36,884 nucleotides of DNA from an uncultured Candidatus Melainabacteria bacterium (GTDB taxonomy: Bacteria; Cyanobacteriota; Vampirovibrionia; Gastranaerophilales; Gastranaerophilaceae). Within the stretch, counting starts at the first letter, position 1. Every line of letters starts with the position of its first letter. The stretch lies in NCBI GenBank assembly GCA_945910425.1, contig CAMDYM010000011.1:1-36884 (forward strand). Direction: 5' to 3'. The notes under the pieces were generated by a model, which worked only from the letters and a program-made list of their open reading frames with translations, was not told where the DNA came from and did not search any database. Shown here in pieces: positions 15,966 through 23,090 of the stretch. The position numbers and the translations under genes were made by a program.

Positions 15966-16757
15966 TTATAAACCTGTATCTCTGTGATGCTTTCTTATTT
16001 GTTCGGTTAATTCTCCCGAAATTTTTATATTTTGAAGCGACATATGATATTTTCTAATATTTGCAATAGTTTCGGATTCTTCAAGCAAATTTCTTTCAGG
16101 TTCTTGTTTTACGGTTTCCCGAACCTTTTCAAACTCTGTTTTTGCTTCTTTTGAGATAATACGAGCAACAACTTCATCTAAATCATTTCCCGAAACTCCG
16201 TATTTTGAGGCAATTTCAGAAACTGATTTACCTTGCGGGAATGTGTAAAGCCAATTAACAGACAATCTGTCACCCTCGCCGACATGTAAAACTCCTTTTT
16301 GATGAGGTGTGTACATAATATCTTTTTTAAACGGGCTATGCCCTAAACCGACAGCATGACCGATTTCATGCAAAATAGTATGATAAACTTCCCCCTCATC
16401 CATATAATCAGCATGAACCAACCCGTCAGTTAAACCGATAGAAACTTCCGCGCTATATAACCTGTTTGCTCGGTCATACTGAAAATAGCAATGTCCTAAA
16501 GCCTGACGTTCAACCCTTTTCCAATCAATGTTTACATTAGATTGTAATAAAGTATCAACAATAACAAACGACACTTTTCCGTTAGAAACTCTGTGCCATT
16601 CATCCAAAGCTTTTTTTACAAAACCGCGGTATTTAATATCCTGCCCCTGTTTTGAATAAAACTTCATCGGAGCAATATAAACCTTTAATGGCATCATATT
16701 CCAACGAATTAATCTACCGTTTTTTACGGATTCTTGTAAATAGGTTTTCTTCTCCAT
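15966..16757 (-). CDS. Matrixin-type zinc metalloprotease domain protein
   Basis: The protein contains HEIGHAVGLGH (H130, E131, H134, H140), the metzincin zinc-binding and catalytic motif, followed by DIMYT with the Met-turn at M148. The upstream part (YIAPMKFY...FVKKALDEWHRVSNGKVSFVIVD) matches the start of matrixin catalytic domains, where an early segment gives the first strand and helix. Family members are usually secreted, but no signal peptide is visible here. After the protease domain, GKSVSEIASKYGVSGNDLDEVV resembles half of a LysM motif, and the remaining 60 residues are helical and charged. The ATG has no Shine-Dalgarno sequence; TACAAT ends 6 bases upstream, suggesting a leaderless mRNA. 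It diverges from the EbfC gene. Its neighbours suggest a shared role at the cell envelope, which is inference. Confidence 0.8.
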   Translation of the reverse strand: MEKKTYLQESVKNGRLIRWNMMPLKVYIAPMKFYSKQGQDIKYRGFVKKALDEWHRVSNGKVSFVIVDTLLQSNVNIDWKRVERQALGHCYFQYDRANRLYSAEVSIGLTDGLVHADYMDEGEVYHTILHEIGHAVGLGHSPFKKDIMYTPHQKGVLHVGEGDRLSVNWLYTFPQGKSVSEIASKYGVSGNDLDEVVARIISKEAKTEFEKVRETVKQEPERNLLEESETIANIRKYHMSLQNIKISGELTEQIRKHHRDTGL

Positions 16758-16763
16758 ATTTTT

Positions 16764-16769
16764 ATTGTA
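16764..16769 (-). promoter_or_regulatory. -10 element of the matrixin gene
   Basis: TACAAT on the minus strand ends 6 bases before the ATG at 16757. It overlaps a plus-strand TATAAT at 16768-16773, so the divergent promoters of this gene and of the EbfC gene share DNA. No clear -35 is seen. Confidence 0.4.
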
Positions 16770-16833
16770 TAATAAAATGTGCTATAAGAAAAGTAAGAGT
16801 ATAATATATAAACACAGACTAAGGAGAAAAATT

Positions 16834-17151
16834 ATGGGAATGAATTTAATGAACATTATGAAACAAGTTCAAAACGCTCAAAAAAGAGCAGAAGCTGTAC
16901 AAAAAGAACTTGCTGACATGGAGATAACAGGTGAAGCTGCTAACGGTTCAGTAAAAGTAATTTGCGACGGACAAGGAAAATTTAAATCAATTAAATTAGC
17001 ACCTGAAGTTATTACACCTGAAGATCCTGAAATGTTAGAAGATATTATTGCAACAGCAATGAAACAAGCTAACGAAAAAGCTTCTAAACAAATGGGTGAA
17101 AAAATGAAACAAATCACAGGCGGTATAAGCATTCCGGGATTAAATTTCTAA
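16834..17151 (+). CDS. YbaB/EbfC family nucleoid-associated protein
   Basis: The 105-residue protein has the family layout: a Met/Gln-rich first helix (MNLMNIMKQVQNAQKRAEAVQKEL), a small sheet with ITGEAANGSVKVICDGQGKFKSIKL shared across YbaB proteins, and a final helix ending in GGISIPGLNF. YbaB dimers bind DNA as clamps. The gene directly precedes recR, the classical ybaB-recR pair, with stop and start sharing one base (TAATG). The frame is open upstream, but AAGGAG at 16821-16826, 7 bases before the ATG at 16834, decides the start. A TATAAT at 16800-16805 is the likely -10. Confidence 0.95.
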   Translation: MGMNLMNIMKQVQNAQKRAEAVQKELADMEITGEAANGSVKVICDGQGKFKSIKLAPEVITPEDPEMLEDIIATAMKQANEKASKQMGEKMKQITGGISIPGLNF

Positions 17152-17747
17152 TGATTTACCCGAAAGCAATAGCGGCTCTGATTGAGCAGTTTCAAAAATT
17201 TCCGTCCGTAGGACCAAAATCAGCCCAGAGAATGGCATTTCACCTGTTGAGAATGCCTATGGCTGATGTTGAAAATTTTGCAAAAGCAGTAATTGAAGCA
17301 AAAGAAAACACTCATTCGTGTGAAATTTGCTTCAATTTATCTGCGACAAGTCCTTGTGAAATTTGCTCATCTCCAAACCGTGACCGCTCTGTTATTTGTG
17401 TGGTTTCAGATACAAAAGACCTTATTGCTATTGAAAAAACAAACGAATTTAAAGGTTTATATCATGTTCTGCAAGGTTTAATATCGCCAATTGACGGAAT
17501 AGGAGCGGATGATATAAGAATAAAAGAACTTTTAACCAGATTAACAAATGATGAAGTAAAAGAAATAATTTTAGCCCTAAGCCCGTCAGTTGAAGGGGAG
17601 GCAACAAGTCTTTATCTTACTAAACTTATTAAACCTTTTGGAATAAAAGTTTCCCGTATCGCGTTCGGTCTGCCAGTAGGCGCAGATTTAGAGTACGCTG
17701 ACGAAATGACAATTGCAAAAGCTATTGAAGGCAGAAGAGAAATTTAA
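17151..17747 (+). CDS. recR: Recombination mediator RecR
   Basis: RecR works with RecO and RecF to load RecA at gaps in single-stranded DNA. The 198-residue protein has normal length. Seen are the N-terminal helix-hairpin-helix (FPSVGPKSAQRMAFHLL), the C4 zinc finger (C57, C60, C69, C72), and a Toprim domain from about residue 80 with VVSDTKDL and ALSPSVEGEATSLYL. The C-terminal GLPVGADLEYAD is also typical. The ATG overlaps the stop of the YbaB/EbfC gene by one base, so translation is coupled. Confidence 0.97.
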   Translation: MIYPKAIAALIEQFQKFPSVGPKSAQRMAFHLLRMPMADVENFAKAVIEAKENTHSCEICFNLSATSPCEICSSPNRDRSVICVVSDTKDLIAIEKTNEFKGLYHVLQGLISPIDGIGADDIRIKELLTRLTNDEVKEIILALSPSVEGEATSLYLTKLIKPFGIKVSRIAFGLPVGADLEYADEMTIAKAIEGRREI

Positions 17748-17804
17748 TTAATATAACTTAATAAGCACGCAATTTAAATTTTCAGGGTATTTATATTATT
17801 TGTA

Positions 17805-18440
17805 ATGCAAATTCAAAACTACAAACAAAATTTTACCCCTCAGTTTAAAGCCTTGCATATCGCTGATGCAGGAGATTTAAGCTTGTATAAAATTACCGAT
17901 TTATCCGATAAAAAATACATCAAAAACTTAAGTGAAAGAATAAAAATAAAAGAATTAATGCCAAACCTGGGCAAAGATGAAAGCGACAGGTGGCAGGAAA
18001 TGCTTGAATACGCAGTAGATAATGCGCAATACCCTGAAAATATTACATACCTGGAAACTCACAATAATAAACCGTGCGGAATAATAACATTTAGAACCGA
18101 AAATAAAACTACGTTCCTTGACTGTATTTGTACTTTCCCGACAGAAATCGGTAAAAAAGTATCACTTGCAGGAAAAACGTTATTTTATCAAATGTTTAAA
18201 GATATTCAAAATATAAGAAATTCGCGGCTTGAACTGGAAGCCATAACCAACGGACCAATTGATGTTGTAAGCAAATATGAAGACTTAGGCTTTAAAAAGA
18301 CATCAAGAGTTTTCCCGACAAAAGTTGTTATGGAAATAAACAGTTCAAAGATTAAAGAAACATTGCGCAAGCTAACAGAGCTTGTTGATTACAAACCCGT
18401 TACGCCTGAAAAAATTAACTTAAATAATACCTTGGACTAA
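17805..18440 (+). CDS. GNAT-like N-acetyltransferase domain protein
   Basis: Evidence for the fold is limited to the second half. GIITFRTENKTTFLDCICTFP could be the central strands. SRLELEAITNGP followed by VVSKYEDLGFKKTSRVFP matches the GNAT pattern of a late strand, Asn, and the closing Y-x2-LGF helix. The substrate is unknown. The N-terminus (MQIQNYKQNFTPQFKALHI) carries a short Phe-rich opening that I associate with lineage-specific proteins of Gastranaerophilales. There is no Shine-Dalgarno sequence; TATATT (17792-17797) ends 7 bases before the ATG, so the message may be leaderless. Its stop overlaps the convergent etfA stop by 3-4 bases. Confidence 0.65.
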   Translation: MQIQNYKQNFTPQFKALHIADAGDLSLYKITDLSDKKYIKNLSERIKIKELMPNLGKDESDRWQEMLEYAVDNAQYPENITYLETHNNKPCGIITFRTENKTTFLDCICTFPTEIGKKVSLAGKTLFYQMFKDIQNIRNSRLELEAITNGPIDVVSKYEDLGFKKTSRVFPTKVVMEINSSKIKETLRKLTELVDYKPVTPEKINLNNTLD

Positions 18441-19438
18441 ATTTTACGTTTAATATATTCAGGCAAAATTTCAAACACATCACCAACTATTCCGCAATCT
18501 GCGATATCAAAGATTTCAGCATTTTCATCATTATTTATAGCAATAATGTAATCAGAACCGCTCATCCCGACAGTGTGCTGAATAGCACCCGAAAGTGCGC
18601 AGGCAATATAAAGTTTTGGGTGAACAGTTTTTCCAGTCTGCCCGACCTGAATTGAAACAGGAGCCAGCCCCATTTCAACAGCACCGCGTGTTGCTGCAAC
18701 AGTTCCGCCGATAGTTTTTGCAAATTGTTCCAACAATTCAAAACCTTTTTTATTTTTCAAACCCTTGCCGCCTGCAACTATAATTTCAGCAGAATCAAGC
18801 TCGTTAATTACAGAGTCCAATGTCTTTTCAAAATCCAAAACCTCAACACGTTTTGGCAAATAAGCGATATTAACGGGACAAGAGACCATTTCAGTATCAA
18901 AATAATTAATATCCTGATTAATTTTAAAAACATTAGGTCTGACAGTTGCCATTTGCGGATAGTTTTTACATAAAATCGTTGCCATTAACTGACCGCCAAA
19001 TGTCGGACGGGTCGCGGCAAGCTGTCCTTTTTCGTTTATATCTAAATCTATACAATCAGCGGTTAAACCTGTACAAAGCATTGAAGACACTCTCGGAGCT
19101 AAATCACGTCCTTGATTAGTCGCACCAATCAGCAAGATTTCAGGCTTTACTACCCCGACTAAATCAACAAGAAGTTTTGAATAATAATCGGTTGAATAAT
19201 CCCTTAAATTATCGTCCTCAAAATAAAAAACTTTATTTAATCCCTTATTTTGAAAGGATTCTTTGAAAGAGTCTACAAGTCCGGGGCGGGCAAAAATTAC
19301 CGCGTTAACGTCAACCTTGCCAAGCTTTTTTGACAGTTCATGCGCTTTATCGACAAGCTCGTAAAACACCGTATGAATATATTCATCCCTCGTTAATTGA
19401 GCGTATATTAAAATTCCCGAATTTTCTTTATTTGTCAT
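18437..19438 (-). CDS. etfA: Electron transfer flavoprotein alpha subunit
   Basis: EtfA carries FAD in its C-terminal domain. The signature region is clear: VAATRGAVEMGLAP, then GQTGKTVHPKLYIACALSG, then IQHTVGMSGSDYIIAIN and a closing ADCGIVGDVFEILP. With EtfB it shuttles electrons between flavoprotein dehydrogenases and quinone or ferredoxin systems. I chose the ATG at 19438 rather than the TTG at 19444, because AGGAG at 19448-19452 is 9 bases upstream of the ATG. The start lies inside the last 11 bases of etfB. Length (333) is normal. Whether this Etf bifurcates electrons cannot be told from what I can see. Confidence 0.95.
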   Translation of the reverse strand: MTNKENSGILIYAQLTRDEYIHTVFYELVDKAHELSKKLGKVDVNAVIFARPGLVDSFKESFQNKGLNKVFYFEDDNLRDYSTDYYSKLLVDLVGVVKPEILLIGATNQGRDLAPRVSSMLCTGLTADCIDLDINEKGQLAATRPTFGGQLMATILCKNYPQMATVRPNVFKINQDINYFDTEMVSCPVNIAYLPKRVEVLDFEKTLDSVINELDSAEIIVAGGKGLKNKKGFELLEQFAKTIGGTVAATRGAVEMGLAPVSIQVGQTGKTVHPKLYIACALSGAIQHTVGMSGSDYIIAINNDENAEIFDIADCGIVGDVFEILPEYIKRKI

Positions 19439-20228
19439 TATCAAAAACTCCTAAAGAGTTAAGTTTTTCATCTAAAAGCGCAACTGAATCATCCAAATTT
19501 AACTTAAACTTTTGCGCATTATGTGTTGAAACATTACGAAAAGCCTTACTTACGTACGTAGGCGAACCTTTCAGCCCGCAATTTTCAGGAGCTAAATCAA
19601 TTTCAGCCATGGAAAGTGTTTTTATTTCTTTTTTAGACGCGGAAATAATTCCGCCAATCAACGGACGCTCCGTTTCAAAATCCTGTTTTAAAACACACAC
19701 AAGAGCAGGCAATGTCGTTTTAACTATTTCAACCCCGTCTTCAAGCTCTTTTGAAACAGTCAAAGCGCCTTTCTCAAGTCCGACAATATTTTTAACATAC
19801 GTAACCTGAGGAATATCAAGGAAATTAGCGATATTTGGACCTGTTTGCGCTGTATCTCCGTCTACTGCAAACTGCCCACATACAATTAAATCAAAATCAG
19901 GCATTACCGTCCTAATCGCACTTGCGATAGTTAGCCCTGTTGCGTAAGTATCAGCTCCCGCAAATTTCCTATCTGAAATCAAAATCGCATCATCACACCC
20001 TAAAGCTAAAGCCTTACGAAGCATATTCTCAGCCTGAGTTGGTCCCATTGTAAAAACGGTTACGGTTGAATCATCCGCCATAGCTTTTAACTTCAGCGCA
20101 AAATCCATAGCGTAAAGGTCATAAGGATTTATAACGCTTTCAACGCCCTCTCTTTGAATGGTATTATTTTCGGTCCACCTAATATCTGTTGTATCGGGAA
20201 CCTGTTTTATACATAACGCGATTTTCAT
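19428..20228 (-). CDS. etfB: Electron transfer flavoprotein beta subunit
   Basis: The protein begins MKIALCIKQVPDT and has the EtfB signatures RKALALGCDDAILISD, FAGADTYATG and CGQFAVDGDTAQTGP, the last of which binds the nucleotide. It forms the heterodimer with EtfA encoded by the overlapping downstream gene. The 266-residue length is normal. No Shine-Dalgarno sequence lies before the ATG. It is 16 bases downstream of the Cys-rich small gene in the same operon; TATAAT on the minus strand about 12 bases upstream could be an internal promoter. The operon starts with the NfnA-like gene, so the Etf probably works in NAD(P)H-linked electron transfer here. Confidence 0.95.
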   Translation of the reverse strand: MKIALCIKQVPDTTDIRWTENNTIQREGVESVINPYDLYAMDFALKLKAMADDSTVTVFTMGPTQAENMLRKALALGCDDAILISDRKFAGADTYATGLTIASAIRTVMPDFDLIVCGQFAVDGDTAQTGPNIANFLDIPQVTYVKNIVGLEKGALTVSKELEDGVEIVKTTLPALVCVLKQDFETERPLIGGIISASKKEIKTLSMAEIDLAPENCGLKGSPTYVSKAFRNVSTHNAQKFKLNLDDSVALLDEKLNSLGVFDNDK

Positions 20229-20244
20229 GGTTTAACTTATTATA

Positions 20245-20430
20245 CTATTGTTGAGTTTGTTTTGCACGCTGCTTTTGGTTAGCGTCAAGCAGGGCATTAT
20301 ATGCAATCAAGTACATAGCGCATTTTTGAACACTTGGAACATACCATGCACATTTTTGCTGACTACATACCATATCGATACCTGAACCGATACTAACTAA
20401 AGGACAAACCGGAATATCATTTTTTCCCAT
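20245..20430 (-). CDS. Cys-rich 61-aa protein, putative metal-binding
   Basis: The sequence has four Cys arranged CPLVSIGSGIDMVC (C9, C22), then KCAWYVP (C27) and KCAMYLIAY (C37). Short proteins with a CP-x(n)-C-x4-CAWY-x(n)-CA pattern occur in many bacteria, and a zinc or Fe-S site is plausible. I know no function. The C-terminal third is a helix rich in Gln and Lys. It sits between the NfnA-like gene and etfB, 8 bases after the former, and a weak AGGT precedes the ATG. It may be a small partner of the electron-transfer complex; this is inference from position alone. Confidence 0.7.
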   Translation of the reverse strand: MGKNDIPVCPLVSIGSGIDMVCSQQKCAWYVPSVQKCAMYLIAYNALLDANQKQRAKQTQQ

Positions 20431-20438
20431 ATTTTTAC

Positions 20439-21281
20439 CTATACTTTCTCTGATTGCCGCAGCAAATTACAATTTTCACTGCGTTTACGTTCTTCATCTT
20501 TATAAATTTTAGTTCTGTTAATAACTTCATCAAAATCTATTTTATGCGCGTCAAAATCAGGTCCGTCAACACAAGCAAACTTAGTTTCGCCGCCGACAGT
20601 AACCCTGCAAGCTCCGCACATTCCCGTACCGTCTACCATAATAGGATTCATACTGGCTTCGGTATAAATACCTTTATCACGGGTTAAATCTGCAACCGCT
20701 CTCATCATAGGCATAGGACCAACCGCAATTACATAGTCAACCTTTTCGCGCTCAATAATATCTTTTAAAACCGTTGTACCATAACCCTTTATACCGTAAG
20801 AACCATCATCTGTTGTCAGATATAATTCGGTACAAGCAGTTTTCATCTTGCCTTCCCAAAAAAGTAAATCTTTTGTTCTGGCACCTGATATCATATAAAC
20901 CTTATTCCCTGCATCTTTTAACGCTTTTGAGATTAAATAACAAGGAGCTGCACCGTATCCGCCCGCAACACAAACCGCTGTTCCGTAATTTTCAATATGA
21001 GTAGGCTTTCCTAACGGTCCCACTAAATCAACAAGCTCATCCCCGACTTCAAGTGTGGCGAGTTTTTTTGTTGAATACCCGACAGCCATAAATACTAACG
21101 TTAATTCGCCTTTTTCCTTATCAACATCTGCGATAGTTAAAGGAACCCTTTCGCCGTCTTCTTCCACTCTGAATATAATAAACTGTCCTGCTTGAGCGTT
21201 TCTTACAACGTAAGGCGCATCAATAGTTATCTCAAACTGATTCGGACAAATTTCTTTTTTTGATAATATTTTATAACTCAT
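20439..21281 (-). CDS. NfnA-like FAD/NAD-binding [2Fe-2S] flavoprotein (ferredoxin-NADP+ reductase alpha / SudB family)
   Basis: The protein resembles PyrK and the small subunit of NfnAB. An N-terminal FAD-binding barrel (GQFIIFRVEEDGERVPLTIAD) is followed by an NAD-binding region (VCVAGGYGAAPCYLISKAL; YVIAVGPMPMMRAV). The [2Fe-2S] region near residue 215-235 reads DGTGMCGACRVTV...FACVDGPDFDAH, which is the NfnA/SudB variant. In the family, this subunit oxidises NADH and works with a GltD-like NfnB subunit. No NfnB gene is adjacent here; the operon continues with a Cys-rich small gene and etfBA. Length (280) fits NfnA. No strong Shine-Dalgarno sequence is seen, but a good promoter lies at 21310-21338. 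Confidence 0.88.
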   Translation of the reverse strand: MSYKILSKKEICPNQFEITIDAPYVVRNAQAGQFIIFRVEEDGERVPLTIADVDKEKGELTLVFMAVGYSTKKLATLEVGDELVDLVGPLGKPTHIENYGTAVCVAGGYGAAPCYLISKALKDAGNKVYMISGARTKDLLFWEGKMKTACTELYLTTDDGSYGIKGYGTTVLKDIIEREKVDYVIAVGPMPMMRAVADLTRDKGIYTEASMNPIMVDGTGMCGACRVTVGGETKFACVDGPDFDAHKIDFDEVINRTKIYKDEERKRSENCNLLRQSEKV

Positions 21282-21309
21282 ATTTCACTCTCACTTCTAC
21301 GATACTTGA

Positions 21310-21338
21310 ATTATACAACAAATCCCGAACAATATCAA
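21310..21338 (-). promoter_or_regulatory. Promoter of the nfnA-like/etf operon
   Basis: On the minus strand TTGATA (21338-21333) is followed after exactly 17 bases by TATAAT (21315-21310), with TG immediately before the -10. It overlaps the last codon of the Mur ligase gene. Predicted transcription start is near 21303, about 20 bases before the ATG at 21281. This is the best match to the consensus in the window. Confidence 0.75.
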
Positions 21339-22717
21339 TTTTCTTTAAACTTGTCAACAAAGAATCTGACAACATTATCTAACCCAACAGAATGTGAACC
21401 TTTTACAAAAATATAATTATCACCAGATAAATAAGATGTAATCTCATTTAATAAAGCATCAACCCCGCTATAGTAAGAAACATCAAGCTTGTTTTTAAGT
21501 TCATAATAAAGAACAGTCATATACTCCCCGACAAGAATTACTTTAGACGGGGAAATATCAAGAACTGTATTGGCAAGAGATTTGTGCTGATTTATAGTTT
21601 CAACCCCGCCTTCTGACATATCACCTAAAATAAGAATTTTATTTTCCTTATGAGCATACAAAGAATTAAAACCTTCAAGCGTCATCTTCATTGATAACGG
21701 GTTAGCGTTATAACTTTCGTCCATAATTAAAACAGAACGATTTTCATCAACTTTTCCTCTTAAAATTGTTCCGCGTCCCGGTAACGGTTTAAAAGATTTA
21801 AAAACATTAACATCGACAGGTAGCCCGAGGGAAGTTAAAACACCTGCAACAGCTCCCATATCAAGCAAAATATGAACAGGCAGAGGATATTTAGATATTT
21901 CCAAAACCTTGCCACCGATAATAAGCCCGCAGGCATTCTCATTAACAAATACCTGAATATCGGCATCTTTACCTTGACCAAATGTTATAACATTAAGCAT
22001 TTTCGCTTTTGCCACAGAATGAGCAACTTCAAAATACGCCATATCCTTATTTAAAACAGCATACCCGCCTTCGTCCATATTGGTAAATATTCTTGACTTT
22101 AACTCAGCAACCGTTTCAACAGATTCATCAGCTTTTAAATGAACAGGAGCAACATTTGTAATCACCGCAACATCAGGTCTTACTAACCGCGCACTCGGGT
22201 ACATTCCTTTGTTTAAAGATACCTCATTAACCCAATACGGAACATCAATATCGTAATCCGTCATATTCCAGGATAAACCGAAAACCGTATTAGCTTTATT
22301 AATATTACCGTCAGCGCCGTAAGACTTTAAAGCATCATAACAAATTCCCGTCGTTGTTGATTTCCCCGCTGAGCCTGTTATTGCAATAACCTTACCTCGA
22401 TATGAATCTCTTACAAAACTTGCCATATCATATAAGGCTTTTGGAATATCACTAACTTCAATTATCGGCAAATTTATATGATTAAAGCTTTCATAATCCG
22501 TACACATAACAGCAGGAATATTAAATTTTTCACTAAAAGTTTTAAAGGCAGTCAAAGCCATTCCCGTAGTTTCATTATCTTTTCGCAGCGCACAAATCTT
22601 ATTATCACCGGCGTTAACAGGGGTAACAAAAACACCACCTGAGGTATAATCATCAGGCATATTATAAATTTTTGAATATGGCAGCGCTTTAAGAAGGTTT
22701 TCTTTTGTCCAATTCAT
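21335..22717 (-). CDS. Mur ligase family protein, MurF-like
   Basis: The central ATP-binding domain of Mur ligases is clear: VIAITGSAGKST (P-loop about residues 111-121), AVITNVAPVHLK, then GGYAVLNKDM. The C-terminal domain has PLPGRGTI, MDESYNANPLSMKMTLE and LILGDMSEGG, which are MurF-like (compare YNANP and GDM-x-E). MurF adds D-Ala-D-Ala to UDP-MurNAc-tripeptide. The N-terminal domain departs from standard MurF, and the usual E-x-G segment after the nucleotide site reads NEVSLNKGMYP. It may therefore be either the genome's MurF or a related ligase acting on another substrate. No other mur genes are nearby. There is no Shine-Dalgarno sequence; an extended -10 ends 6 bases before the ATG. 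Confidence 0.75.
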   Translation of the reverse strand: MNWTKENLLKALPYSKIYNMPDDYTSGGVFVTPVNAGDNKICALRKDNETTGMALTAFKTFSEKFNIPAVMCTDYESFNHINLPIIEVSDIPKALYDMASFVRDSYRGKVIAITGSAGKSTTTGICYDALKSYGADGNINKANTVFGLSWNMTDYDIDVPYWVNEVSLNKGMYPSARLVRPDVAVITNVAPVHLKADESVETVAELKSRIFTNMDEGGYAVLNKDMAYFEVAHSVAKAKMLNVITFGQGKDADIQVFVNENACGLIIGGKVLEISKYPLPVHILLDMGAVAGVLTSLGLPVDVNVFKSFKPLPGRGTILRGKVDENRSVLIMDESYNANPLSMKMTLEGFNSLYAHKENKILILGDMSEGGVETINQHKSLANTVLDISPSKVILVGEYMTVLYYELKNKLDVSYYSGVDALLNEITSYLSGDNYIFVKGSHSVGLDNVVRFFVDKFKEN

Positions 22718-22723
22718 ATAATA

Positions 22724-22732
22724 AAAATACCA
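22724..22732 (-). promoter_or_regulatory. Extended -10 of the Mur ligase gene
   Basis: On the minus strand TGGTATTTT (22732-22724) ends 6 bases before the ATG at 22717. With no Shine-Dalgarno sequence present, this predicts a leaderless transcript. The hexamer is only a moderate match. Confidence 0.35.
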
Positions 22733-22757
22733 TATTAAAATAAAAATATCAAAAACT

Positions 22758-22937
22758 TTATTTTTCCATCAAATATTTATACCCACATCCGCTTCCTGAA
22801 AGATTTTCCGCATCATGATTTGGTCTTGACGCTATTTTTTTATCGCAACCATACATTTCATACCCCGGAGCTCCACCAGCGATAAGATTATTATTACGAA
22901 TTAAAATAATAAAAATATCTCTCCCTATACTATTCAT
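22758..22937 (-). pseudogene. Remnant of a pilin-like C-terminal domain
   Basis: A 59-codon open frame reads MNSIGRDIFIIL..., continues through LIAGGAPGYEMYGC and ends GSGCGYKYLMEK. The start NSIGRDIF lines up with PNIWGKDIF of the membrane protein at 33684-34322 and with PNVLGKDRY of the pilin at 6909-7604. The DxNG-x2-G part that precedes this block in both is missing, because the frame hits a stop three codons before the ATG. No prepilin leader or transmembrane helix is present upstream, and there is no Shine-Dalgarno sequence. I take it as the 3' end of a pilin-like gene whose 5' part has been lost. It abuts a second fragment on the opposite strand. Confidence 0.55.
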
Positions 22938-23039
22938 AATATTTCAGGGGAATTAAACCGAGATACAATAAAATATAGCGAGATTAAGCTTTTATATGAT
23001 ATTTTAGGATACGAACTGGTACTCAGAAAAAAGAACTAA
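22938..23039 (+). pseudogene. C-terminal fragment of a helix-turn-helix type regulator
   Basis: On the plus strand a frame reads NISGELNRDTIKYSEIKLL then YDILGYELVLRKKN and stops at 23037-23039. The ending Y-x2-[IL]-x2-[IL]-YD-x-LGYELVLRKK strongly recalls the C-terminus of small Cro/C1-type HTH proteins (compare endings like IADALGYEI-x-KK). The first half of such a domain is absent: upstream, the frame overlaps the opposite-strand pilin remnant and there is no plausible start. It therefore looks like a truncated gene cut at about 22937. Family is inference from about 33 residues. Confidence 0.45.
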
Positions 23040-23068
23040 AAAAAGACCCCGTTGAACGAGGTCTTTTT
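23040..23068 (-). terminator. Terminator of the flotillin operon
   Basis: On the minus strand AAAAAGACCTCG and CGGGGTCTTTTT pair with one G-U, around TTCAA, and TTTAG follows. It begins 22 bases after the flotillin stop at 23091. Confidence 0.85.
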
Positions 23069-23090
23069 AAAAATCATTCAGAAAAACTTA

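Noticed and set aside
16765-16833. Longer YbaB/EbfC start at 16765
   Set aside because: AAGGAG at 16821-16826 is correctly spaced for ATG 16834, and the family N-terminus (MNLMNIMKQ) begins there.
20454-21004. Plus-strand ORFs opposite the NfnA-like gene
   Set aside because: No start signals, and the minus strand has a full-length protein with clear motifs.
22740-22937. Extension of the plus-strand HTH fragment upstream of 22938
   Set aside because: The frame stays open, but the peptide there has no HTH character and the opposite strand carries the recognisable pilin-like sequence.
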